Of a stretch of DNA of 64,000 bases, positions 12,401-27,300 are shown piece after piece. Source of the DNA: Halichondria panicea (taxonomy: Eukaryota; Porifera; Demospongiae; Suberitida; Halichondriidae). The notes beneath the pieces were generated by a model that worked only from the letters and a program-made list of their open reading frames with translations, was not told where the DNA came from and did not search any database. Every line of letters starts with the position of its first letter. Within the stretch, counting starts at the first letter, position 1. The position numbers were made by a program, and so were the translations under genes. Where the stretch lies: positions 2,232,501 through 2,296,500 of the forward strand of contig NC_087385.1 in assembly GCF_963675165.1 (NCBI RefSeq), written 5' to 3'.

Positions 12401-15400
12401 AGCTCAAGCCCCCTGCAAAAAGAGCCGCTTCTAGTGCTATGGTGAAGCCAGAATTGACCGTGCATCAAGAAGTGGAGGACTAGGTCTAGGAACACAGAAT
12501 CTTCACAAAATGAGCCTGGGACGATTTTAAAACCTGCATGGTTGCAAAGAAGAAACTCCAGCAGTGCTGAACATTCCTGCATGGCTGGACTTACTTTGAT
12601 ACTTGTTATTTCTCGTGATACAATATTTAATTTAATTATGCCAGAGGGGCGTTTTGTGGTTAGTGCAATATGACTTTGCGGTCAGTGCAATATGACTTTC
12701 AGCAGTGCATTATGCTGCATATTGCACTTGGCAACAACGTAGCAACGGGATATAATTATTGACAGCAGTGATAGCAGTGGTGTAGGAAGAGAGTTATCAC
12801 TTAGAGAGCATGGATAGTTTGGAAGGGGAGCTGATATACGCATGTGCACACATATTGGGGTTTTGGGGTAGTCCCCTAAAAAATTGTGTATATGCTCTGG
12901 GATTGATTTGTGTATAAAATATGCGTACAATTAAAAGCTTGATTCAATTGAGCTTGCATTGGGCAAAAAGCAAGCATGCAGTGTTAGGGGCCTGGTTCCT
13001 ACTTTTAGTACTGTAGTACACCACTGGACAGTACTGCAGATGGTCTCCCATGCACCAAATTTAAGTAACCACAATTTAAATTACTACAATAGTACATTGT
13101 GGTTTCATGCTTGTGTGTTCATATGTTGCAAAGGTGCTTAAAACTGCTGTACATGTACATGTACCTTGCTAGTACACTATTGGATATACGCCCAAGCAAA
13201 TGTGTTATATCTAAGCACCTAATGTCCTTTTTGTCGTTATTGATGATGTTAAGAGTCTTGCGTGTTGCGGGCATATCTGATCGATGGAGGAAGTGAGGCC
13301 CAAAGTCATGCTCCTCAAAAGAGAACTCCACCTGAGGCTCAACACCCATACCACGCAGAGATATTGGGAGAGTGGGCCCATTCACAATCTGTGGAGAGTC
13401 ACACAGCATACACGTACATGTGGCAAGAAATTATGACAATGTATTTTAATGGTTTCAAAGCGCAACGATTTTCCTTGAAAGTGAGTGTAGGTACGTATAG
13501 TGATACAGCTGTGAGTGTCACACAATAAACGAAGCCAACCAAACTAACTCACCTGTAGTTGAATCTCACATCCCTTGAGGACCATTTTTGAGGGTGGAGA
13601 AAAAGTGACCTCGAATTTGGCCCTATCTTGAGGCACCACAGTTCCCTCAATTGGAGACAAACACACCAAATCACCACCAGCCTTTGTTTTGCATTTGCTG
13701 GACAACACCCACTTGTACTCCATATTGTACTCTCCATTATTGAACACTGAGATCTGGCCCAGGGCTCGCTCATTGACTGGTACAGAGCCAAAATTGATAA
13801 CTCTTGTTTCTGATTTCCCCACAGGTAGAGATATTTCAGTGCCACCAGGAGAAGTGTAGGAGAGGGCAGTGTTGATGGCATAGCCCTTAGCCTTTACGTT
13901 AAGTACCAGAGGGTCCGGTTTATGCTTAATTTTGCAGTTGAGGCTGAAGTTGTAGTCTTGTTCGTGTCGAGCAGTGAATGAAACAGTGACTGGAATCCTG
14001 GATATATTAATATGCACAGTAAATAAAATGTATAAAGTGCAACATTTTTGCTGTTTTCGAGGATTAGCAATCCTATGAAAATTGTTCCACGTACATAGTT
14101 AACGGCGTACGTAATGTCATTGACACACATTTAACCGTTTTTAGAGGAAATTCAACAAAAATTAAGTGCCTCGAAATTTTACACTATAACGGTAGTCCAT
14201 ATACATTATGTTAGCTCACTATGACATGTCTGTTAAGTATTGTACATTGAGGCCCATACACAAACATGTACGTACAAACGTACGTGTACATGCACACACA
14301 TACTTTGTGTTTGGTTGAATTGTTCCAATCATTGGCTCCACAACCAGCTGCCCTGAGTGCCCGTCACAGTGACAGCTCTTCTCATCAAAGGAAAACTTGT
14401 ACGGAGTTGGCTCATTGCTCACCAGATACACAGTATCCTTCATCTTTGAGCCTATAATGAGGTGGGTAGCATGTACACCTTCACGCAATAGAGAATGAAT
14501 TGACTCACCAATGAGCATGGCCTTGAACGTGAGATAGGCCCTGTCTAGGTGGACTGAGGGCTCGTCAGTGTGGCCAGCCAAGAGGAACGAGTGGGAGAGA
14601 CAGATGGACGGGATTGAGAACACCCACACACTCTCAACACTCTCCAGAGAGGACGGCGTATACTCAAACGCAATCTAATGTAGAGATGCGATAATACACG
14701 CAGACCCTATAATTATACATGTACATGTGCAATATATCCATATTATTTGCTAGCTACATGTACAGTACATGTGCGTATCTGACAACACATGCATGTACAG
14801 ATGCATATAAGCACATCACTTTCAGTGCTAACCATGTTAACTTTAGCTAAGACTAAGAGTTGGACAGTTTAGTACACACACATAACCACACCCACCTCAA
14901 ACTTTTTGCCACCCTCTACGTAACCCTTTGGAGTGAGGCACTTAAACTTGTTGTTGAATTGCAGAGAGCTGCTAGCAGTCCATTGGAACTCATAGCCAGA
15001 GCTAGTCGGATTGATGATATCAAAACGTCTATATTGAGAAAGAAAACGATTATAGGTAAACAATTATAAAAGGGATATTTAGTTTGTCAATAACCAATGA
15101 CTATGTGAAAGACTATCATTAGAGGAAAGATCATTAGGTATTGACTTGTAATTTTAAACTTGCAGCCTTGAAATCCACATAATGGTGTACATATTTTTAC
15201 ATGCATATATATATGGTACGTACATGTGCAATGTACGTAAGATTATGTAATGTAGAATGCTTAAAGCTCCACCACCAGGAGAAATGTACATGCTAATAAT
15301 GTAAAATAATGTACAGTCTGTAGAACAAACAAGAACATACTTTGTATTTTTGACTCCCACTCCACATGAGGTAAACTCAATGACACGTGTGCTGGCAGGA

Positions 15401-18400
15401 TCCACAGTTCCGGACGATTCAAAGCTCCTCCGACCATCACCACTTCTGCGTGAGAAGTAGTCAGTAGTGTGCTCCAGCTCGAAGTGGCAGTAGGGCATGA
15501 GGGAGCGACCATGCACTGAGAGGGTCAGTGGCTCTAGGGATCCATCAAGATTGGGCATGCTGTACAGGTAGAGGAATGATGTACTGGATGTATTAGTACT
15601 TATAGAGATAGATGTACTGTACAATCATGAGATATTTGGAAGGCCACATACGTACATACATGTATGAAAAATTTATTAAGTCACACTACCTCAACATTGT
15701 GCTACAGAACACGAAAATACGTGCATGCATGTACAAGCATGGGTGCATAGGTATGGTGATACACGTACTTGCATCTGAAGGTAGACTGCTTGTTGAATAC
15801 ATCTAGAGGAGCAAACTTCACAGTGAAGTTCGTCTCAGTATCAGGCTGAATGATCCCAGTGGAGGGTTCAATCGAGAATGGCATGCCCTTATCTTCCGAT
15901 TTCAAATCACCGTCAACCATCACCCATTTATAGGTCACTGGAATAACTCCATTGTTTTTTATCGGGAAGCTAAACACTTTAGACTGATACATGAGTGTGT
16001 CTTTGAAACGAATTTCCTTCACAGGGCACACAAACTTTGCAAAATCGGCCACAGCTGATATAAGCAGCTCTAAATCGCGATGACTCTCATCCACCACGGA
16101 ATGGGCTGGCTCTGTGTCCGTTTCAATTACTTTTTTCTTGGCCGGTGTTGGCACACGTCCTGTAATGCTTTGTTTGAGCACACTACTAGTGCCACTACTA
16201 TCTACAGACAGTAGTTGAGGTTGCGCAATATTTACCCAACGAACTGACTTCATACGGTCATCCCAGTCAGCAGGCTGAGAGAGCGAAATTTTCCAGATTT
16301 TCCCAGCAATTATTTGAGCTGAGAGTGATTCAGAATTAGCTTGAGCTTTGAACGTGACTGTGATGTCTTTGGATGATCCTGGTTTGATGTGGCCCAGAGA
16401 GGGTGCAAAGGTTAGACAAGGGAGTGAAGTGGGCCATTGAAACTTGACCGTTGTGTTGGATTTAGACCTGTTTGTCAGTGTGAATACAATCTGCCGACTC
16501 TCGCCAACAGCAATACTCCCAAAATGGAGATGGCTCTCTACAGAGGCTGTAAAAAAAAATAGTGCAAGGTTTAAAAAAGGTACTGTATAATTATACTTAA
16601 TTACTAAAATCAATGTGGCTTTACAAAAACAACACACGAGACTCTATCCTATACATGCACCAACAATGCAACCTTACTATGATATCTGTTCATATACAGT
16701 ACAGGGTATTTGTACTGTTTAAGCCCATGCAACCGATCGACTCACCATTAGTGTCGTCAGTAACCCGCTCCTCTGCCCCCCAGTTGGCCACTTCCCCTCG
16801 CACATTCTCCAGACACACGTCATCCTCATAGCCTTCCCCCACCAACTGGATCACTGGCTTCTCAAACTGGTTGTCTTGGATACACACACACACCTCACCG
16901 TGGTATTTGTTAATGGAGCAAGGATTGAAAACTGCAAGGCAGTCTTTGCTTTCATTCACATCAAGACTCACAGAACACAGACGACTCGATTCCTTGTCTT
17001 GAGAATCTGCTGAATCTTCAAAAGTCGCAATTTCATCTTCCATACTCGTCACAGTAAACGCTTTATCGCCTGTGTTTTCTAGCAGGACATTTGCAGGTAT
17101 AGTACCAGTGTTCTTAAGAGTAATAGTCAAAGTTTGGGACTGGCGCAGCAGTAGCCTCTTAAAGAGCAATATTGGGTCGCCTTTAGCATTGTGCAGGGTG
17201 GGCCGTGTGATAGACACTTGAGGGAGATTGCCGTCTCCTTGTAATTCAAATACCAGACACTTGCTTTTGGTGGCACCTTCAGGAGTGACTTCAAAGGTTG
17301 TATTATAGATTTGCATGGCTGCTGGTTTGAAACTGACAATGGCGTAAATGTGTGAGTGAGAGGGAATGGCAATTTTAGAGGAGGGTTGGACTTCGAATAC
17401 CGGATCACTACTGCCTTTCTGCTTGACTGTTGGTGACTTCACAGACACAAGCACATCACAAGCGATCTATTGATTAAAACAACACTAATCTATGCAATCT
17501 TTTTACACATTAGGGAATTTTATGTTCCAGTACCGTATAGCGGGTTATTTTCGAGGCACTACCTACATTTTTGCAGATTGCCCAAACAAAGCATTTCGAG
17601 GATTTTATTTTCGAGGATAGCAGTTCAAATGACCACACCACCTACAGTAGAGAGGTTTTTCAATGCCAATTTTGAATTTTCGTGTTTCTGGGTCAATCCT
17701 CGAAAACCTCGAAATAACCAGCTATATGGTATTAGGGCAATGGGGTATTTTGTACGTGTGCATGTACTGTACTGTATATACACACGTACATTGTAGCTAC
17801 ATGTACACCTGTACATGTACAATAACAAATACCTTGTTGTTGTTGCTGATCTTGAACCTAGCTTTTGCCAACTGACCGACAATGACACTCTTGAATACAA
17901 ACCTCCTCTCTTCTTCCCCGTACACACCAATACAGCCCTCACCATGGAACTGATGCTGGGCGAGCACACCTAGCCGTCTGCATACACGATGCTCCTCAAA
18001 TATAGACGCCACATCCACTGTATTAATCTCGGGATGTAACACCTCTCCACAAATCTTGTAGCTGAGTGGAGGAATATCTATTTGTCTATCACTGACTTCG
18101 ATGGAAAGGATTTCCTCACGAGGTCCAGACTTGTCATCAGCTATACAGTCCACAGTGATGATCTGGGATTGCCCAGCCAATATCGATCCCATAGCTGAGT
18201 TGACGGTGAACATACCCAGGACCAAACGTTGACTCCCACCTATCACTTCAGTCCTGAGTGAAGTGAAATCATATGATTACACCAGAAGCAAATTACCAAG
18301 CACATTTTGTGCAATGACAAATCAAGCTGCTGACTTAATTGCATGACAGATAAATGTGTAAAACAGGTTTCCTACTACTATATACACTGTAAAGTAGCAA

Positions 18401-21339
18401 GTAATTTTTAAGGGATTAATAGAAATCAACGAGACAGCGAAAATTTGAACCGCTACTAATTAATAAGCATAGTAAAATCGCGAAATTTGCGAAACACATT
18501 AGTCCTTAGAAATTTACCCACTATACAGTCAGTCTATGTGCTCAGCACAAGGGTGTATACATGTACATGCACATACATACACATGTACCGGTCAGATGAA
18601 GATAAACACACTGTACCTTAGTGGTCCTCCTTCAGACAATTTATTCTTAATTCCACTTGGTTTAGTAAAACTCATTCGAGCAGTAGAGCTCTCCCTCCCG
18701 TCTCGGGACTTTGTGCGATTTTTTGCTGCTACTGCAGCCATGCTGATAGCCCTTATCTTTTGCTCCTCGGAAGACATCTTCTTAGTTATGGCATACTTAA
18801 ACTCAAATTCCCCTTTGTTTTCGAGTGTGAACGAAGCACTTTTACGCGCGTTGATAGTCATGGGCCCAAAGTTGATATCGCTAGCTGGTGAAACGAGAGG
18901 GTGTGAGAAGACAGCCTTAGCGCTGACTCGTATGGGGATGTTGGCAATTACCTCTCCCTGATCACCAACATGGGCATCTATGACCTACATAGATTAAGTT
19001 TATGAAAAGCAAGGAGTGAATAATCCATTATCAAGGCTCATTAAACATTAAATACATGTGAATGCACGTTTAATATCTACATGTATTGTGCGTAAACGAT
19101 AGATAATTATTATGAACTCTTGTTATTATCAAACAAGATCAGTTTTTTATTGAAATTATGTTCAACTGTATACTATGCTCACCTGACATTTCAAGATGGG
19201 CATGTTTACAATTGTGACCTCCTTGTTGGACTTAAAGACAACACTGACTGGCTGAGCCTTCTCTCCGGGGTAGAGGGTATTGTGAGTGGGGGAAAAACTG
19301 AAAATCTTGGTGTAGTCCACCCCAGTGTCTGACACATCAAACAGGAAACTGCAGGAGGAAAAGGAGGATAACACTTAAGCGGAGTGTGTCTACATTTACT
19401 TCCTGCATGATCTGTATGATTTTTATTGCATGCATGCATCGATGTACAGGATTATTAATGTACACAGCTTCAAGCGAGTGCTTGATTAGTAAAGCCAATG
19501 CCCATCGTAAACTGTGAGTGCATAGATATATACATGTACATGTACCGTACTTAGTTTTCAATTCTATGGCAAACTACTACATGATGTATAATTATACTTA
19601 CAACAACCTTGATGAAATGTCTTGGTTCTATACTCACTTGTATGCAATGTCATATTTTCCCTTATTCTTAAGGAAAATCATCAGCTTCTGCTCATCACAA
19701 GCACGAATACATTGAAAGTCAAGTCCTCCATCCGTCCCTTTTGGAAAGCTGATGTCTAGTGCCACGTCATACGCCTCGGCAAAGATTTGTATATTCTCTA
19801 CATGCATGAGACCCATTATTTTCTCCACGTCAGAGATCTCAATCTTGAAAGCTTTCTTGGCGTGATTAACCTGCTTGGCGGCTCTGAAATTGACTGAGAG
19901 TGGAAAATCTGACCTTGGTTGAACTACTCCCTCGACTTGACTGAATGAGAATTCTTCCCCGAGAGATTCAAGTCCACTCAGTTTCCAGGCAACAGGCAGC
20001 ATGGTGTGATTGTGTAGATAGATCACATTGGTCTGTTTTCTATGGAGCAGGACTTTCTTGAATTCTATGAGTTTGCGGTCGATTTTAAGGTCTGGTTCAA
20101 CTCCATTGCACACAAGTTTGAAGACGACTGGATTAGGGTTGTGTTTGATACAGCAGACAAGAGCGTCTTTGATCTCATCCGCTGATTTAGGGTATGCCCA
20201 GATTCTGAGAGTCTACACAGGGATAAAAGAAATCGGCACATAATGAACTCTAAAATAAACATTTTCTGGTACAACTGGTAATACAGACACACACACACAC
20301 ACACACGCACAAGCTCTGTTATTTGGTGGTCGCTGCTTAGCGAAAAACAATTATTTGACCACAAAAAGGCTTGTGGGGGTCTAGATGACCACACGAACCA
20401 ATTTTGTTAGAACCAGGTGCACTCGACCATGACATTGTATATTGTACACCCGTAACATGTATGAAAAATCAAGTACAGACTAGTACATATACATGTGCAT
20501 ACGCACAACACAATACCTCACTCTCTCCGGACTTCAAAGTCATGTTGGGAGGGTCCAGTAGGAAAGTGTTGGCATTTTGGTCCTTCATAAAGTAGAACTC
20601 CGCATCAACTGTACTCAGGCTGATGTTCTTAATTTGCATAACCTCCATGTTCTCAGGATATCTACAGTCTTTGTATCTGCAATGATAAGTATTGCTGCTT
20701 TGTGTACTGCGGCCTAAATGTGCTTAACAATAATTATGAACTGTCATGTGCATCTAAATACACATGTTCAGCTGTAGATTAGGCTCTGTCGATAGATTAT
20801 ACACACTGCAGTTTATAACACTGTACACAATTATACGTACCGATCTCGGGTCTTGCCGCAGTGCAGTGGCCCAAAGTAGTAGGTATTTTCACTCAACACA
20901 AACTTCTTATGCACGATCTCCTCCCGGGTCTTTGTTCTTTTCCGAGAAGGAAACACACTCCTAATTAAGGTATGGCAAAAAAGGTACACACTTCATAAAA
21001 GCTAAAACAGCCAATTTGTAGGAGGGAAGTATTACCTAAATTGTATGCTCATCCAATACAAGAGTGGCCCTAAAATCCATTTAAGAATACAGTCATGTAT
21101 AATATAGCTCACGCAAGGCATCACTTACAGAGGCATTTTTACAATTTACGGACCTTGGCTCTTGGCAAATTGTAGGCATCTCGCAGTGACCACGGCAGAA
21201 CAGTTGAGTCCTCCTTCTGGTACCAGTGATCTCAAAGTTGAGTGTCTGATCAAACTGTCCGATATCTGCCTGAGATTGGAAGAGCAGCTTGAGCTTTGTC
21301 TCTCCACTAGGGGGAACCACCCAGCGAAACCTTACTAGT
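3416..21339 (-). CDS. HYDIN: HYDIN C-terminal block (exons 30-51)
   Basis: Continuous similarity to the C-terminal half of animal HYDIN in repeated MSP/ASH modules. Landmarks: RWVVPPSGETKLKLLFQSQ, EMPTICQEPR, YYFGPLHCGKTRD, NNKEVTI-like motif, FKCLTPKGYVEGGKK, IINFGSVPVNERALG, CLGISQPLFVVSGSCIGLEI, FPQPDGTGVLYNLQGTAEPP, RRPQRFRVDVHIVRPEK, LHGLDYIDVPALGKRDYKL, NSDLGVYQYELHLRSTCPPP, EASVDVNFEPSHLGDTPANL, and the terminal ISWVYYLKGLPPA followed by TAA at 3418-3416. The 4-kb intron between exons 47 and 48 and the 1.7-kb intron between exons 44 and 45 are the only long ones, and both are filled with inserted sequence. For exon 30 I chose the donor at 21153 (CCAAG|GTCCGT) because it restores the family text QEPRSVFPSRK. 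Confidence 0.94.
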
Positions 21340-24300
21340 CTGTGAGGTACATGAAACTTCAGTAATACAGTATCAGATCAATAATACCAAGGAATGTACA
21401 TGTATTCATGCATACGTGTCGTATACCGTATAGCGGGTATTATTTCGAGGGTATAAATTTTAGCGGATGGACCTCTACAAAGGATTTCGCGGATTTTATT
21501 TTCGTGGTCTGAGTTCCAGCCTTTTGACGCATGCGCACATCAACATGCAGCTGTACCTCTACACCGTTAGCCTCGAATCCAGGCCTAGCCTGTATAAAAT
21601 AATAGAATCGGTGAGGCACTATGTCCTCCATCTCTAGCAGAACGTTTGCTGTGCAGGCCATGGTCAGGGGATACAGTAGACGTAGAGCAAGCTAGCTGGC
21701 TATATATACCGGCGTCCTTGTCTCTAGATTCCCTTTTCTTTCCTCTTATTGTAGATAGGTGTGGTCAATAATACTGAACACGCCTACTATTCAATAAGAT
21801 ATAAATTTTCGAGGTACAGGCTCAATCCGCGAAAACCGTGAACATTTATACCCTCGAAATATACCCGCTATACGGTACGTACATATATAATTATTATGTA
21901 CATAATGCTTCCATGATACCTGACTGTACAAACATTGGATTCTAGGGAAAAGTTCACTTCAGCATGTTCTATAATTTACTGGTTTACTAATACAGTAAGG
22001 ACTCACTTGACTGGCCCCCCGGTTGGTTTTGTCTCAGGTGTCTCAGTCTTGGCCACTGGAGGTGTCTCTTCCCTTGCGGAGACAAACTGAGAAGGAGAGG
22101 GAGAGGGAGATGCAATCTTCACAGTGCTCTTCTTACGACTCGTCTTCTGCGGTGACTTTTTGTGACCAGTTGAATCACTGTTCTCGGCGGACCGAACGGA
22201 GGCAGTGCGTTTGGAAACTCTGGATGAGTGGTCTCTCTCACTTGGTTCACTGGGTGGCTCTTCAATAGGCTCAGGTGGGGACTTGGGCGCCTCTTCTTTG
22301 GGGGCATTGCTATGAGGGGACAATGTATGATTATAATTATAAGACGAGGTATCACCTCAGTAATACAGTTGTATGAACGCACATACATGTATGTACACAT
22401 ACAAACCATGTGACGTTTACTACGTAGCAAGCATGAACTGTTTTACTACAATGCGACATACAGGAAACAGAATGCAACAAATAGCTACGTATACATGTAC
22501 ACGTACATATGTACAGTACTGTAAGCTCTAAAAATTAATTTAAAAGTGCAAGTAAACAAGAGTAATAAAATTAAAACTTACGGGTCATCAGGCGAAGATG
22601 CAATGAAGCAGAACCTTTCTTGTGGGACATGGCGAATGTTCTTCCTCTTGAGTGGCAAAGGATACACTTGAAAGTCAACAGGCCCAGGAATAGGCACTCC
22701 ATCCGTACTAAGTCCCAAACCATCAAGAATTGACTCGGTAGAAGGCAGACCCAGATCAAACAATCGTCTTGTTACAGCCTCCATCTCTTGGTTTGCTTGA
22801 ATTTCTAACAGTGACACCCCCAGTCCTTCTCTGCTCTCTTCCGGTTCTGGTATTTCAGGACAAATTTCGATATGCTCCTCTTTCAGCTTGCCACCTTTGA
22901 CCTTTCTTGATGGGGTGATTTTGGTTGTTGGTTCTTCAATTTCTAAAGGTTTTTTAGGGCGTAATACGCCTTTTTGTCGATCCCAGTCTTCTATTACACT
23001 CTTAATGCTGTCAATAAATGTGGTGTAATGGTTGTATTTCTTTTGTAAAAGAGTGCAACATTCAGTCGGTTGGTCGTCTTCGAGTATTGACCGAGCACCA
23101 CCTTTCTTGGGTACTTTCCTTTTTGGTGTGCCGCCTCCTCCTGGAGACTCGAGCACAGATTGAATGCTAACTCCTGAAGCGGTCATATTACCTGTTCCAC
23201 CAAGATTCAATTGTCCATGAGTAGGGTGGTGAGATGAACCAGGTCGTGATTGGCCTGGTGAAGTGCCTGATTGATGCATTAGTACTGTGACTGCTGGAGG
23301 TTTCGCTACATTACTGGCACGGTGCTGTTTGTTTGGGTCTTTACGTCCCTTCTTTTTCATTTTCTCCTCTTCAAGCCTTCTCATTTCTTCCTCACGAAGC
23401 TCCATTTCTCTTCGTTTTTGCTCCTCTTTTTCCTGTTTACGTTTCTCCCGTTGTTCTTTTTTAATTCTAAACCGTATTGTGTCGATTTCTCTCTGTTCCT
23501 CAAGGCTCTTTGCTTCATACTCATCTTCGTCAAGTGCTAACAATTTTTCAATCCTTTCCTTCTCGATTTTTTCTATCTGCAGCAGTTCTTTTTGCAAATT
23601 TTCTTCTTGTAGTTGCTGGATCTCTTCAATATTGTCCAGCCTTTTCTGAATATCAACAAAATCCATTTCGAGGTTCACAAAATAGATGTGTGCACGATTA
23701 CTAAATGCTCGCAGTACAATACATGTAGATAATTGAATACTTGCTGCAAAATGTGATTCAATCCCATCAAAAACAACTCCTCTATAGCAGTCAGACTGCT
23801 GCAATCGTTCAGCCAATATTTCATAAGCAAGGTTTTCAGGTAGAGCTATAGGCATAAGTTGACCTTCAGGGACTGCAAAATCGCTATTTTGTAGCACATC
23901 AACATTGAAGTGAGATGGTGGTACAGGAAGAGGTAGTACTTCGATTGTAGTTTCTTTGTCTTTCTCTTTCTCTTTGGCATTGAATTGTTTCTTTGAGAAA
24001 ACTGATAGGCCGGAAGGTGCATCATTTACATCTTCTTTGATAGCAACACTATCTATGAGGTATTTACGTGCTTTTCGGCCAAACTCAGTTCTAGCGCTTG
24101 ATATTGCCTCAATAATTACCTCATCCATGACCAATACAGTGGCTCCATACGCTTCAGCTATACGCTTGGCTTGAGTGGTTCGTCCTGATGAAGGTGGGCC
24201 ATGCACAATAATAGCGGCTCCTTTTCTTTTTTCAGCTTCTGCCGCTTCTGGTGACAAATCGATTCCCAAGTAGTGTGCAATTGCCTGTTTCACGGGAGAC

Positions 24301-27300
24301 AACATTTCAGGTAGGCTAGTTGCAGTCACTGCAGTTAGCTGTGTAAGTGCTGAGAGAGATTCGATAACGGGTAAGTTCATAGTTGATGCCAGCGCACAAG
24401 TGCTTTGTTGAACACTTTTTGGATCATCGAGTAAATCATGGGTAGTTTGAGACTGGCCTTGAACAGAAACGGTGCTTTCAAGATTGGCATCACTGGGTAA
24501 ATTAGTCTCTGTGTCTGTTCGCTGATCATGAGGGTCAGGCTTTTGACCTTTGTAGGCTTTTAAGATTTCGTTGGGTAGGGACTCCCCCAGAGTGGGGGGT
24601 GGGAGCATCAGTCGCTGCTGACTGTCGTACTCCTTAATGTCACGGAGAATCTACAGTGAGAGACAATTCAGATAAAAATTGCATGGTATAAATAGAAGTG
24701 AACGTTTATAAGTAGATGTTACTGGCAATTGTAACATGCCTGTGCCGTGTACTTAATTACAATGTGTAGCTACAATGTATGTACGTATGTTACACATACT
24801 ATGTACAGTACCTCTTCTTCCTCCAGGTACTGCTTATCAAACTCAAGAGAATAAAACTCGACGGGGTAGGGCATTGGGTTGCTGACAGTGATCTCAGTTT
24901 CTGAGCCTGGTGAGAATGGCAGTACTGGCTCATACTTTACGAGAGTGGGACTGAATACAAGTTGTGGTTCGCTGCCTCTCCCCTCCACGTGTAGACACAG
25001 ATCACTGTCTGGATTCTGGTGAACAGAGAATGGAATCTCATCCACATAGTGAATCTAGGGAAGAGGATGAAAACAGTACAGTTACTGAATTCAAAAATAT
25101 GATAAAAAAGGAACACTTTGTATAATTCGTCACATAACCAAAAAACAACACCATGTGAACACTCCTCAGCTAGAGAATGCAACTATAAGTGTACTCATGT
25201 AGTTACATGTATAATTATAGGAAGAATTACTGATCGAGACAAGTTACATGTACATGTACTTACACGCAGACACATAATTATACACATACACTTATTGTAT
25301 ACCTCTTCACTCGGCATGAAGATGATCTTGATGTCGGTTGTTTTTCCCGGTAGCAGCACTCCAGAGGAGGGACTGACCTCAAAGAAGTTTGGAGGAGGTT
25401 TCTGCTTCATCTTCTTTCGAAGATGGAGCGGAACATGGCGAGGAATCTTCTTAGGAGGCTTGGCAGTCACAGCAGTCCACATACAACTGGAGCAGAGAGA
25501 TATACATGTACATTGCATGATAAATTTTACTTTGGTGGTGTCTAAAGATCTTGTAGATTGTGTTACCATGAATCAAATAGGACGTTAGGCCTCAAATATA
25601 CTGTACATGTACGATAATGCTCTTGCTAAACTACATGTACATTGTATACGTGCAGTTTTTCAACCCTACCACCATTTGCTATCATGTGCATACACACACA
25701 CAGATACATGTACATGCAGCAACTATTCACCTGACTGTGACAGGGTTGGTGAGCCTGATGGTGACGAGTCTGCACTGACCACAGACAACCGTCCCAAAGT
25801 CAATATAGCTCTCAGAGAACTGCATGCTGGGCCGAGTGACTTGTGCAGTGAACATGACAGAGTAGGATGGACCACCAACAAGCTGAAAGACAAAACCTTT
25901 GAAACCAAATAATTATGTACAGTTCTACACATGTATATTGTACGTACATACGCACGTACACCATGTAATGTATGTTTATAAAGAAACCATAGAGCTCTAC
26001 AATACTGTAATAGGGAATTGATTAGGAGGATAAAAACTGGTACGTACATTTACATATACGTATGTGCAGATGACATGCACGAGCACAAAAACTCACATTG
26101 AAAGGGACCTCAATGAGCCTCTTTCCATTAGAGCATTTAATAGCCGCTGGGTCAAAGGTCACAGTGAAGTCCAGGCTCTCATAGGGGGGCAATGCCTTGA
26201 CCTTTTCTCCTAGGTCCACTGAGAACCCACTGTGCTGTAGTAGCTTGTGAGGGGTGGTGAAGGAGACAGGGATGTGACCAACGTTGGTTAGGTGGAAGGT
26301 TCGTGAGGCAACCATACCATACACTACATAGCCAAAGTCCAGGTGGAATCTGGGTAAGCCCCTGTAGTAAAGTACATAATTATACGTATAATTATAGGCA
26401 AGAGTAGATAAGAGTACTTGATCTAGATCTACTCTTGAATGACACGTGAAACATAAAATGTAAAATGCTTACCATAACATAATTGTAATATTTTGTATTG
26501 TGTGTGAAGTGTAAAGACATTTTGTACAGTTGAACATACGTACCAGTGTGTACGTACATGTACCTGAATGACTTCTTCTGTGCTTTAGTAGTCTGGTCTT
26601 GAGCATAACCACGAACAAGAAGTCTCTCAACCTCTGCCTCTAGCTCTTGTACACCGCTCTCACCCTCTATTGAAGATAAATTTGTCTTGGCTTCTTCAAT
26701 AACAGCCTCTGCAACTTGTGACAAATCACGTTGAATGTCGAATGCAATGCGGGGAAATACAGCCTCTCCAGTTACAGTGATGATGTCAGGCTCAAAATGT
26801 GCCACTTGTATATGCAGACTCTTTTCAAACACAGATGGGGTACCGGGTAGAAAAGTGATGGTGATAATTTGCTCTCCCAATGCTGGGATGTGGCCCATAG
26901 GAGGGTGTACGGATAAAGATCCAGGTGTAGGGGCATGAAGGGTGGAGTCAATAGCTCCCAGGACACAGTAGTCCAGATCAACCTTCCCAGAGTTGTAGAG
27001 CAGTATTTGAGAAGTGTGCACATGGTCGTACATCTGTGGAGAAGTTAGAACGTACGTATCAGATAAACAAGAAATAATTAAAATACGATAATAGTGATCT
27101 AGTACATACGTTATCGTATACTATGTACCATTAATTTATACACGGTAGACATGTACTGATGAACCGACTACGTACCTGTATTCAATGCAGGCAGTTAATT
27201 TAAAAGCAGGGGCGTATCTAGCACGACATGTAAAGCTAAATAGCTAGTCTAAGAGCAGAGCATAAACTAAAAGCTCTAGAACTGCTTCGTCCATTTGATT

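Noticed and set aside
21129..21153. Alternative HYDIN exon 30 donor at TCT|GTAAGT (exon end 21129)
   Set aside because: Stronger donor consensus but it breaks the phase into exon 31; the weaker CCAAG|GTCCGT keeps frame and matches the family sequence.
21440..21661. 73-codon minus-strand frame in HYDIN intron 29
   Set aside because: Starts within an inverted-repeat element and runs into its terminus; not needed for the HYDIN frame and no family similarity.
23287..23649. 120-codon Ser/Phe/Leu-rich frame on the + strand
   Set aside because: Antisense shadow of the Lys/Glu-rich coiled-coil exon of HYDIN.
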